A stretch of DNA of 5,174 bases, taken from assembly GCA_022600655.1 (NCBI GenBank), contig JAHZJZ010000012.1:1-5174 (forward strand). Reading direction: 5' to 3'. Positions 1-5,174 of the stretch are shown piece after piece. Source of the stretch: Campylobacterota bacterium (lineage in GTDB: Bacteria > Campylobacterota > Campylobacteria > Campylobacterales > Sulfurovaceae). Both the position numbers and the translations under genes were made by a program. The notes beneath the pieces are model-generated. The model was not told the DNA's origin. It did no database searches and worked only from the letters and a program-made list of their open reading frames with translations. Numbering within the stretch: the first letter of the stretch is position 1; the number at the start of each line of letters is the position of its first letter.

Positions 1-93
1 AAAATTTAATTATTTTTCATTTATTGTATTTAATTGGCTTTAAACTTCTCAATATTTTTATGAAGATTTCTAATTAAAAGAGACTTCTATATC

Positions 94-122
94 TTGACAA
101 AACGGCGATATTCGCCTATAAT
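94..122 (+). promoter_or_regulatory. Consensus sigma-70 promoter of the HTH/nucleotidyltransferase module
   Basis: The -35 hexamer TTGACA (94-99) and the -10 hexamer TATAAT (117-122) both match the housekeeping sigma-70 consensus exactly and are separated by the optimal 17 bp. Transcription should start near 129, leaving a leader of only about 12 nt before the ATG at 141. A purine stretch, AAAGAG (130-135), could serve as a weak ribosome binding site. An unattenuated promoter this strong is unusual for a low-copy regulator and suggests that repression sets its output; the inverted repeat inside the spacer fits that. The hexamers are read directly; the start point and repression are inferred. 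Confidence 0.88.
104..116. promoter_or_regulatory. Inverted-repeat operator candidate inside the promoter spacer
   Basis: A perfect inverted repeat, GGCGA (104-108) and TCGCC (112-116) around a TAT centre, fills the downstream part of the spacer and abuts the -10 box. It is GC-rich in an otherwise very AT-rich stretch, so it stands out from background. A dimeric protein bound here would block RNA polymerase. The obvious candidate is the helix-turn-helix protein encoded immediately downstream, as in autoregulated toxin-antitoxin operons. Position and symmetry are seen directly; the identity of the binding protein is inferred. Confidence 0.6.
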
Positions 123-140
123 CAAGAAAAAAGAGTCCCC

Positions 141-629
141 ATGACCCAACAACAAATGCAACAACTTCTAAATGTCCCTGAAAGAACCCTACGAGATTGG
201 AAAAAAGGAAACAGAGCAAAACTCTATCAACTCTTAGAAACCTTAGATTATGACCAAGCTGAACAACTACTCAATATGAGCAACAACAATGACCTAAAAA
301 AGTTACTAGAAAATGAACAACATTTTAACTCTCTAAGAGATTTTGAAAAGAGTCTCTATCAACTTCTTGTATCGGGTCGAGACAGTTCTGTGTGGCTAAA
401 ATTGGCAAAGGACACAACTCTTTCTCTTATGGCAAGAGCAAGAAGTGCCTACCTCTATAGTTTCTTAACTGATAAAATGGTTCAACTCTCTTTTGATACC
501 AAAGTCAATGTAGGTTTTTATCATGGTAATAAAACTAAAACAGGAAATGGATTGGCTAGACTTTATGGTTTGACAAACGGTATAGATATGGCACGATTCA
601 ATCAGTTTAAAATGACAGGTAGATTTTAG
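141..629 (+). CDS. Small N-terminal helix-turn-helix protein, putative antitoxin/regulator
   Basis: This 162-aa protein begins at once with what looks like a helix-turn-helix. Residues 2-10 form a first helix, followed by a turn and a recognition-helix pattern NVPERTLRDWKKG (11-23), resembling Xre- or homeodomain-like DNA-binding folds. Residues 28-75 are rich in Leu, Gln, Asn and Glu and probably helical. The C-terminal part (about 76-162, with SLMARARSAYLYSF and VGFYHG) matches no domain I recognise. There is no signal peptide or membrane segment, so it is presumably cytoplasmic. The ATG at 141 is favoured because it lies just below a consensus promoter and because a later start would remove the HTH. 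The stop is 2 nt before the nucleotidyltransferase start, so the two genes form a unit. A role as autorepressor and antitoxin of its partner is an inference from this layout; an ordinary regulator is equally possible. Confidence 0.75.
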   Translation: MTQQQMQQLLNVPERTLRDWKKGNRAKLYQLLETLDYDQAEQLLNMSNNNDLKKLLENEQHFNSLRDFEKSLYQLLVSGRDSSVWLKLAKDTTLSLMARARSAYLYSFLTDKMVQLSFDTKVNVGFYHGNKTKTGNGLARLYGLTNGIDMARFNQFKMTGRF

Positions 630-631
630 CC

Positions 632-1183
632 ATGATAGCCAAAAGTTTTAGTGAAGCCATTGTCCAGATGATGGAAGAGATAGCAAAACAGATACCTGAT
701 AGCCATAAAGAAGAACCCGTTAGAGCCTATCTTACAGGTGGTGGAGCTGTTCACTATTACTGTAATGCTAGAGTTTCAGATGATATTGATTTGATTATGC
801 CTTTTGTTGTCAATATTCCAAAAGATTTGTTTGTGGTTTGGCTCAATAGTGAGGGAAAACTTGAACAGGTGCATTATGACCATACTTACAATAGCACCTT
901 TGGGCTTCTCCACGAAGATTATGAAGATAGAGCCATTCACATGATAACTATTGAAGAGAAGTTTGAGATTTATCTTTTGGCTCCTGAAGATTTGATTGTC
1001 TCTAAAATCTCTCGTTTTGCTCAAAATGATGAAGAGGATATTCAAAATATTATCAATACAGGCAAGGTAGAAAAAGAGAGAGTTTATGCTCTTGCCGATG
1101 ATGCTATTCGTGTGGGTGTTGGTTTTAGAGAAGAGTGGGTACGGATGAATTTAGATGAAGTGATGGAGATGTTTCCTGAATAA
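632..1183 (+). CDS. DUF6036/AbiEii-like nucleotidyltransferase, putative toxin
   Basis: This 183-aa protein has the hallmarks of the DNA polymerase beta-type nucleotidyltransferase fold in its minimal form. A glycine-rich TGGGA motif (35-39) is followed by SDDIDLI (49-55), where D51 and D53 form the metal-binding DxD pair. A third acidic position may lie in the strand IHMITIEEKFEIY (102-114). The segment LAPEDLIVSKISRFAQNDEEDI (117-138) is typical of DUF6036 and AbiEii/DUF1814 proteins, with the conserved DLIVSK lysine at 125. Such enzymes transfer nucleotides to RNA or protein, and several (AbiEii, MenT) are toxins of toxin-antitoxin systems. It lies 2 nt after the HTH gene; an AGGT at 617-620 is a modest, distant ribosome binding site, so translation is probably coupled. 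Tandem stops TAA-TAG end it. The fold is well supported; toxin activity and substrate are inferred. Confidence 0.85.
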   Translation: MIAKSFSEAIVQMMEEIAKQIPDSHKEEPVRAYLTGGGAVHYYCNARVSDDIDLIMPFVVNIPKDLFVVWLNSEGKLEQVHYDHTYNSTFGLLHEDYEDRAIHMITIEEKFEIYLLAPEDLIVSKISRFAQNDEEDIQNIINTGKVEKERVYALADDAIRVGVGFREEWVRMNLDEVMEMFPE

Positions 1184-1186
1184 TAG

Positions 1187-1291
1187 AGAGACAAATTCAG
1201 AGTGAGAATTCAACAAAAGGTAGAAAACACGGTTATTATCATTACCCATGATATTGATGAGGCTATACTTTTGAGTGATAGAGTCATTTAG
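1187..1291 (+). pseudogene. Remnant of an ABC importer ATPase (NrtD/SsuB/TauB type)
   Basis: Translating from 1187 gives 34 residues ending at a TAG (1289-1291), with the core VIIITHDIDEAILLSDRVI. This is the H-loop region of ABC ATPases of the nitrate/sulfonate/taurine importer group, where VTHDIDEA-LLSDRV is characteristic. The preceding RDKFRVRIQQKV matches the helix that normally follows the D-loop. Walker A, Q-loop, signature and Walker B are all absent, and so is the C-terminal third, so it cannot be functional. The fragment begins directly after the tandem stops of the nucleotidyltransferase gene and happens to share its frame. A GTG at 1202 could open a 29-codon ORF, but no convincing ribosome binding site precedes it. 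It is unrelated to the efflux ATPase downstream, whose equivalent region reads MVTHEKEMAAYADRI. Confidence 0.82.
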
Positions 1292-1337
1292 CTGAGCTTC
1301 TTGGCTCTATCTCCTTATTTTCTTATAATAAAAACCT

Positions 1338-1357
1338 GTTAATATTCGTTAATTTTC
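1338..1357 (+). promoter_or_regulatory. Tandem 10-bp direct repeat, putative activator site for the efflux operon
   Basis: Two adjacent 10-bp units, GTTAATATTC (1338-1347) and GTTAATTTTC (1348-1357), differ at one base. They end 6 bp before the -10 box and cover the place of a -35 element, for which no good match exists. Tandem repeats with about one helical turn of spacing in a -35 region are typical of OmpR/PhoB-family response-regulator sites. That suggests two-component control of the efflux genes. The repeat is seen directly; the binding protein is inferred, and AT-richness makes chance similarity possible. Confidence 0.45.
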
Positions 1358-1360
1358 AAA

Positions 1361-1373
1361 GAGTATAATACTC
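1361..1373 (+). promoter_or_regulatory. -10 box within a palindrome, promoter of the efflux operon
   Basis: A perfect TATAAT (1364-1369) lies 28 bp before the first efflux gene, predicting a transcript start near 1376. It sits inside the palindrome GAGTAT-A-ATACTC (1361-1373), with 6-bp arms around one base. No acceptable -35 hexamer occurs 16-18 bp upstream. Either an activator compensates, or the promoter follows the -35-poor style reported for some epsilonproteobacteria. A second TATAAT at 1324-1329 is possible but further from the gene. The palindrome might be an operator, or partly a by-product of the symmetry of TATAAT-like sequence. Confidence 0.6.
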
Positions 1374-1397
1374 CTATAAAAACTATACGGAGAAACC

Positions 1398-2597
1398 ATG
1401 TATAAACACTATTTACTACTCTCTATCTTTGCTTTTACACACCTTAGTGCTTTAGATACCACCCTATTAACAGCTGATAAGCAGAAAATATTTGAACAGA
1501 AAAAACGGGTTATCGAAGCCAATGCCAAACAGTTGAAGTACAACTGGGTCTCTCCCTTGAACCTCTCTTCTTCTGTAAGCAGTAGTGAAAGCGTTAGTGA
1601 CATGGGGTATAACGCTTCTATTCAACTTAATCAAGACATCTATCGTTCAGGTGGAATTGGAGAGAGCATGAGTTATGCTGATAGTAAACTTGCCTTTGAT
1701 TTACTCAGTTTAGAGTTGGAAAATGCAACGCTTTATCAAGCCTTATTGGTGGGACTTTTAGAGCTTAAAAAGTTAAATCTAACCCTTGACCAAGCAGAGT
1801 ATCAATTCAAAAACAGTGAGATTGAGGTTTTTTTAAAGAGTCAGCAGTACAAAACAGGAAATGTTGATATTACAGAGATGAATGAAGCGTTGATGAATAA
1901 AAACAGCATTTTAAAAACCATTTTGACGACCAAAGAGAGCATTATAGATAAAGAGATAGCCCTTAAAAAATTAACCTCTATCCCTTTGAACGAGATAAAA
2001 GTCTCCTATTTTCGATTGCTTTCACAAGAGGAGTTTATACAAAACAATTTTACGGTACTACAAGCCAAACTCGAAAGTAAGTTAGCAGGAACAGAGTATG
2101 CCATTAAAAAAACCGATTATCTCCCTACGCTTAGTCTTAATGGGCAGGTAGGTTACCAAGATACTTTAGAATCAAACAGCCAAACAGTTCAAGATAATGA
2201 GTACCACAGTTTAGGGTTAACATTAAGTATGCCTTTGGACTTTAACTCTAAGTCAGCTCTGGAAGAGCAAGAGGCAAACTATTTACAAAGTCGTATTGAG
2301 GTGAGTGATGTTGAGGCTGAAGAGAGGGCTTTGTATGAGCAAAGTATGAATAAAATTAAAAACTACCAAGAGCATAACCGTGTCACAGCAACCAATATGA
2401 ATCTCTATGCTGAGTTGATTGATGTGACCAACAAAGGGTTTAAAGCAGGGTATAAAACAGGATATGACCTACAGACCCTTCAAAATACCAAAGTGATAGA
2501 TGAACTTGAAATTGAAATCAACGAAATAAATATAGAGATAACACAAGCAAAATTACACTTTGCAAGTAATTTAGGAGAGAAATATTATGAGCGATAG
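1398..2597 (+). CDS. TolC-family outer-membrane efflux channel
   Basis: This 399-aa protein is the outer-membrane tunnel of the efflux pump, through which substrate passes from the periplasmic adaptor to the outside. Residues 1-18 are a signal peptide (hydrophobic LLLSIFAF core, likely cleavage after LSA). Two OEP repeats follow, about 25-205 and 212-395. Each has long coiled-coil helices and a short strand region: YNASIQLNQDIYRSGGIG (71-88) in the first, and YLPTLSLNGQVGYQ (241-254) plus LGLTLSMPLDF (272-282) in the second. The ending GYKTGYDLQTLQNTKV (351-366) is the usual OEP signature after the last long helix. It is somewhat shorter than classical TolC (about 450-490 aa), within the range of the wider family. 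GGAG at 1389-1392 sets the ATG at 1398. It overlaps the adaptor gene by 11 nt and is first in its operon. The substrate cannot be read from the sequence. Confidence 0.92.
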   Translation: MYKHYLLLSIFAFTHLSALDTTLLTADKQKIFEQKKRVIEANAKQLKYNWVSPLNLSSSVSSSESVSDMGYNASIQLNQDIYRSGGIGESMSYADSKLAFDLLSLELENATLYQALLVGLLELKKLNLTLDQAEYQFKNSEIEVFLKSQQYKTGNVDITEMNEALMNKNSILKTILTTKESIIDKEIALKKLTSIPLNEIKVSYFRLLSQEEFIQNNFTVLQAKLESKLAGTEYAIKKTDYLPTLSLNGQVGYQDTLESNSQTVQDNEYHSLGLTLSMPLDFNSKSALEEQEANYLQSRIEVSDVEAEERALYEQSMNKIKNYQEHNRVTATNMNLYAELIDVTNKGFKAGYKTGYDLQTLQNTKVIDELEIEINEINIEITQAKLHFASNLGEKYYER

Positions 2598-3834
2598 CAT
2601 CACTACAAAAGAGATTCAACAAACATTGGTAGAGGGTCAAAAAAAGAGTAGTTTTTGGAAATACTTTCTTATTCTCCTTCTCATTTTGGCTGCTGCTGTT
2701 TTTCTCTTTTTAAACCAGCAAGAGGGAAAAGAAGAGCTTCACTACCAAACTGTAAAGCCTGAAAGAAAAGATTTAATCACCACCGTTTCAGCGACAGGAA
2801 ACTTGGAACCTACCGACAGTGTAGAGATTGGTATTGAGGTTTCTGGAACCATGCAAGAGGTGTTGGTCAACTACAACGATGTGGTAAAAAAAGGGCAAGT
2901 CTTAGCACGTTTAGAGACCACCAAACTCACCTCAAAAGTGAACAGTGCAAAAGCCTCACTAGACGTAGCTCAAGCCAATTTAGAAGAGAGTCGTGTAAAC
3001 CGAAGTGATGCCAAACGGGAACTAAACCGTGTAGAAAACCTCTTTAAATCCACCAATGGAAACTACCCCTCACGCCGAGAGGTCGATGCTGCCAAAGTAA
3101 CCTATCAAAAAAGTCAAGCTGCCTATAAAGCTTCAGTGGCACAAGTCAATCAAGCCAAAGCTTCTCTTAAATCGAACGAAGATGATTTGGCAAAAGCTGT
3201 GGTGATTTCCCCTATTGATGGGATAGTCCTTGATAAAGCCATAGAAGCAGGACAGAGTGTGGTGGCTGCCATGAGCATACCAACGCTTTTTACCTTAGCC
3301 AAAGATTTAACACAGATGGAGGTTGTGGTGAGTGTTGATGAAGCTGATGTAGGACAGGTTAAAAAAGGGCAAAAAGTAGACTTCACGGTCGATGCTTATC
3401 CCTCTAAAACCTTTGAAGGGGTCATTAACCAAGTGCGTATGAATTCTCAAATTGTGAACAGTGTGGTCACCTATGAAACAGTGGTCATTGTCAACAACAA
3501 AGAGCAACTTTTACGTCCTGGGATGACCGTTTCAGCGAACATTACCACCAAAGTCATTCCCAATGCTTTGATGGTACCCAATGCTGCTTTACGCTTTAGC
3601 CCACCTATCTCTGATGTGAAAGAGGAGGAGACAGAGTTTCAACTTTTTGGACGACCTCCGATTAAAAAGAGGAGCAATGGACGCTTAAGTGAAAAAGAAC
3701 TCTGGGTACTCGAACAAGGCAAAGCCAAAGCAGTAGAGGTAGAGTTTGGAGAGAGTGATGGAATGAACACCGTCATTTTAAGTGACAACATTACAAGTAG
3801 TAGCGATGTTATTGTCAATATTTCAGAGCAATAA
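2587..3834 (+). CDS. macA: MacA-like periplasmic adaptor (HlyD/RND membrane-fusion family)
   Basis: This 415-aa adaptor bridges the inner-membrane ABC transporter and the TolC-type channel. A short cytoplasmic N-terminus is followed by one membrane anchor (about 24-42, FWKYFLILLLILAAAVFLFL). The first lipoyl half is VEIGIEVSGTMQEVLV to VLARLE (79-110). A coiled-coil hairpin runs from about 113 to 200, and the second lipoyl half is VVISPIDGIVLDKAIEAGQSV (205-225). A beta-barrel follows (about 242-322, with EVVVSVDEADVGQVKKGQ and LRPGMTVSANI). The membrane-proximal domain (about 325-415) contains VPNAALRF and a charged, proline-rich loop (338-368) often seen in MacA-like proteins. The ATG at 2587 lies 8 nt after a strong AGGAGA (2573-2578) and inside the end of the channel gene. 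The symbol denotes family resemblance; a macrolide substrate is not implied. Confidence 0.9.
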   Translation: MSDSITTKEIQQTLVEGQKKSSFWKYFLILLLILAAAVFLFLNQQEGKEELHYQTVKPERKDLITTVSATGNLEPTDSVEIGIEVSGTMQEVLVNYNDVVKKGQVLARLETTKLTSKVNSAKASLDVAQANLEESRVNRSDAKRELNRVENLFKSTNGNYPSRREVDAAKVTYQKSQAAYKASVAQVNQAKASLKSNEDDLAKAVVISPIDGIVLDKAIEAGQSVVAAMSIPTLFTLAKDLTQMEVVVSVDEADVGQVKKGQKVDFTVDAYPSKTFEGVINQVRMNSQIVNSVVTYETVVIVNNKEQLLRPGMTVSANITTKVIPNALMVPNAALRFSPPISDVKEEETEFQLFGRPPIKKRSNGRLSEKELWVLEQGKAKAVEVEFGESDGMNTVILSDNITSSSDVIVNISEQ

Positions 3835-3836
3835 TT

Positions 3837-4550
3837 ATGCAAGAGCAAAAACAACCTCTCATCTCTTTTAGAAGCATTAGCAAAATATATGGAGAGAATG
3901 AAGCCAAAACTTATGCCCTCAACGGCATTGACCTTGATATTTATAAAGGTGAGTTTGTTGCCATTATGGGAACAAGTGGTTCAGGAAAATCCACGGCGAT
4001 GAACATTATAGGGTGTTTGGATGAACCCTCCGAAGGAGCTTATCATTTTCATGGAATTGATGTGATGGCACTCAACCGAAATGAAAAAGCCCTACTTAGA
4101 CGACACTATTTAGGGTTTATTTTTCAAGGATTTAATTTATTGGGACGAACCTCAGCTTTAGAGAATGTGGAGCTTCCTCTTATTTACCGTGGTCTTCCTG
4201 AAAAAGAGCGTAAAAAAATGGCAAAAGAGGCACTGATAAAAGTAGGATTAGAAGAGGTGATGCATCACACTCCAGCTGAAATTTCAGGAGGTCAACAACA
4301 ACGTGTTGCCATCGCTAGAGCCATTGCGACTCACCCTTTGGTGATGTTGGCTGATGAACCTACAGGAAACCTAGATACAGCACGAAGCATGGAGATTATG
4401 AAGCTCTTACAAGCGTTTAACAAGGAGCAAGGCATTACCATTGTGATGGTAACCCATGAGAAAGAGATGGCAGCGTATGCTGACCGTATTGTCTTCTTTA
4501 GAGATGGAATGATTGAGACCGATACCTCTACAAAAAAAGGAGAAAAATAA
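3837..4550 (+). CDS. ABC efflux ATPase, LolD/MacB-type nucleotide-binding subunit
   Basis: This 237-aa ATPase powers the efflux permease encoded next to it. All motifs are intact: Walker A GTSGSGKST (45-53), Q-loop glutamine Q97 in FIFQGFNLL, signature ISGGQQQR (149-156), Walker B VMLADE with catalytic E174, D-loop GNLD (177-180), and H-loop histidine H207 in MVTHE. The segment LLGRTSALENVELPLIYRG (101-119) is typical of the LolD/MacB/FtsE group that works with FtsX-type permeases. It has no membrane segment and should sit on the cytoplasmic face. In E. coli MacB this domain is fused to the permease; here it is separate. It starts 2 nt after the adaptor gene with only a weak ribosome binding site (AGAG, 3825-3828), pointing to translational coupling, and its stop overlaps the permease start by one base. 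Confidence 0.94.
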   Translation: MQEQKQPLISFRSISKIYGENEAKTYALNGIDLDIYKGEFVAIMGTSGSGKSTAMNIIGCLDEPSEGAYHFHGIDVMALNRNEKALLRRHYLGFIFQGFNLLGRTSALENVELPLIYRGLPEKERKKMAKEALIKVGLEEVMHHTPAEISGGQQQRVAIARAIATHPLVMLADEPTGNLDTARSMEIMKLLQAFNKEQGITIVMVTHEKEMAAYADRIVFFRDGMIETDTSTKKGEK

Positions 4551-5174
4551 TGTTATGGAATGCCTTTTTACTTGCCATTCGTGAAATAAGACGAAATGTA
4601 TTACGCTCTATTTTAACCATTTTGGGTATTGTTATTGGGGTTGCTTCGGTGATTGCTATGGTGATGTTGGGTGATGGAACCACAGAACAAGTGACCAGTA
4701 GTATCTCCAAACTGGGAACCAATACCTTAACCATCTCCCCTGGTCAAGAGCGTAGAGGTCCCCCTCAAGCTGGTCAAAGTGCTAAGGCTTTTACTCATGA
4801 AGATGTCACAGCCATTAAACGAGAGATATTTGGACTTAAAGCCATTGCTCCTATAAGTTCCAGTTCTGTAACGGTTGTCTTTGGTAATGCCAATCACGCT
4901 ACCTCTATTTATGGAACGGACAATGACTATTTTATTGTTAAAGATTGGGACTTTGACGAAGGAACAACGTTTACCAACAGTGAACTCAAAGCTGGGAAAT
5001 CGGTCTGTATTATTGGGCAAACGGTTAAAGAAGAGCTGTTTGGAGAGGCTTCACCTATTGGTAAAAATATGCGTTTGGGAACCTTTAGCTGTAAAATCAA
5101 AGGGGTACTAAAAGAGAAAGGCTCTTCTACTTTTGGAATGGATCAAGATGACACCGTCGTTGTTCCCATTAAAA
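4550..5174 (+). CDS. macB: MacB-type ABC efflux permease (3' end beyond the window)
   Basis: From the ATG at 4550, which shares its A with the preceding stop (TAATG), the frame stays open for 208 codons to the window edge. Residues 4-42 (WNAFLLAIREIRR, then NVLRSILTILGIVIGVASVIAMVML) are the classic amphipathic helix and first transmembrane segment of MacB/FtsX-type permeases. GDGTTEQVTSSISKLGTNTLTISPG (41-65) leads into the periplasmic MacB_PCD domain, with NANHATSIYGTDNDYF (113-128) and KSVCIIGQTVKEELFG (150-165). FtsX-type permeases normally have three more transmembrane helices, which would lie beyond the window. AGGAG at 4538-4542 gives a good ribosome binding site. It pairs with the separate upstream ATPase; the symbol here means only the permease half of MacB. 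MacB-type pumps move substrate from the periplasm through the adaptor and channel, rather than across the inner membrane. Confidence 0.92.
   Translation, partial: MLWNAFLLAIREIRRNVLRSILTILGIVIGVASVIAMVMLGDGTTEQVTSSISKLGTNTLTISPGQERRGPPQAGQSAKAFTHEDVTAIKREIFGLKAIAPISSSSVTVVFGNANHATSIYGTDNDYFIVKDWDFDEGTTFTNSELKAGKSVCIIGQTVKEELFGEASPIGKNMRLGTFSCKIKGVLKEKGSSTFGMDQDDTVVVPIK

Noticed and set aside
1..93. A gene end or mobile-element end at the left edge.
   Set aside because: All frames are short and full of stops, and no inverted terminal repeat or target duplication is visible; only AT-rich spacer is seen.
776..1045. An 89-codon antisense frame opposite the nucleotidyltransferase gene.
   Set aside because: It has no recognisable domain or promoter and is opposite a well-supported enzyme core; a shadow of that gene.
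1194..1210. Inverted repeat AATTC-N7-GAATT just after the nucleotidyltransferase gene.
   Set aside because: The short AT-rich arms lie inside the ABC ATPase remnant and are explained by its coding history and composition.
1202..1291. A 29-codon ORF starting at GTG, as a small real gene.
   Set aside because: It is an internal piece of an ABC ATPase with no convincing ribosome binding site; better called a gene remnant.
1294..1307. Small hairpin GAGC-TTCTTG-GCTC followed by a T-rich stretch, as a terminator after the first module.
   Set aside because: The stem is only 4 bp with a 6-nt loop, and the T-rich part is interrupted and about 8 nt away; too weak to call.
1324..1329. A second TATAAT as the main -10 box of the efflux operon.
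   Set aside because: It has no -35 partner, is further from the gene, and lies upstream of the tandem repeats; the copy at 1364-1369 fits better.
4727..5111. Antisense and alternate-frame ORFs across the permease region.
   Set aside because: The frame opened by the ATG at 4550 gives a clear MacB permease across this whole stretch; the others show no family features.

Overview
The window is AT-rich and gene-dense, with mostly overlapping or nearly touching genes all on the + strand. Codon use and the split MacAB-type efflux operon would fit a campylobacterotal (epsilonproteobacterial) genome such as Sulfurimonas, Sulfurospirillum or a relative. This is an impression from composition and protein style, not a proof.

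Region 1 (1-1183) is a small two-gene module. Bases 1-93 are very AT-rich with no supportable gene. A textbook sigma-70 promoter (TTGACA, 17-bp spacer, TATAAT; 94-122) follows, and its spacer carries a perfect inverted repeat GGCGA-TAT-TCGCC. The promoter drives a 162-aa protein with an N-terminal helix-turn-helix (HTH). Two bases after it comes a 183-aa nucleotidyltransferase-fold protein (TGGGA and SDDID motifs; DUF6036/AbiEii-like). The architecture (short regulator, then nucleotidyltransferase, with a palindrome inside the promoter) suggests an autoregulated toxin-antitoxin or defence-type module. That role is an inference.

Region 2 (1184-1397) is a junction. Directly after the nucleotidyltransferase stop codons lies a 34-codon remnant of an ABC-transporter ATPase (the segment around the H-loop, THDIDEA) of the nitrate/sulfonate/taurine importer type. 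The rest of that gene is missing, so the site looks like a deletion or insertion scar. After it comes the control region of the next operon: a tandem pair of 10-bp repeats (GTTAATWTTC) where a -35 box would be expected, then a TATAAT -10 box inside a small palindrome.

Region 3 (1398-5174, continuing beyond the window) is a tripartite efflux operon in the order TolC-type outer-membrane channel, MacA-type periplasmic adaptor, LolD/MacB-type ATPase, MacB-type permease (cut by the window end). The genes overlap by 11 nt, are 2 nt apart, and overlap by 1 nt (TAATG), so they are almost certainly co-transcribed and translationally coupled. Together they would form an inner-membrane ATP-driven permease joined by the adaptor to an outer-membrane tunnel, exporting a substrate that the sequence does not reveal. 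MacB is split here into separate ATPase and permease genes, unlike the fused E. coli protein.
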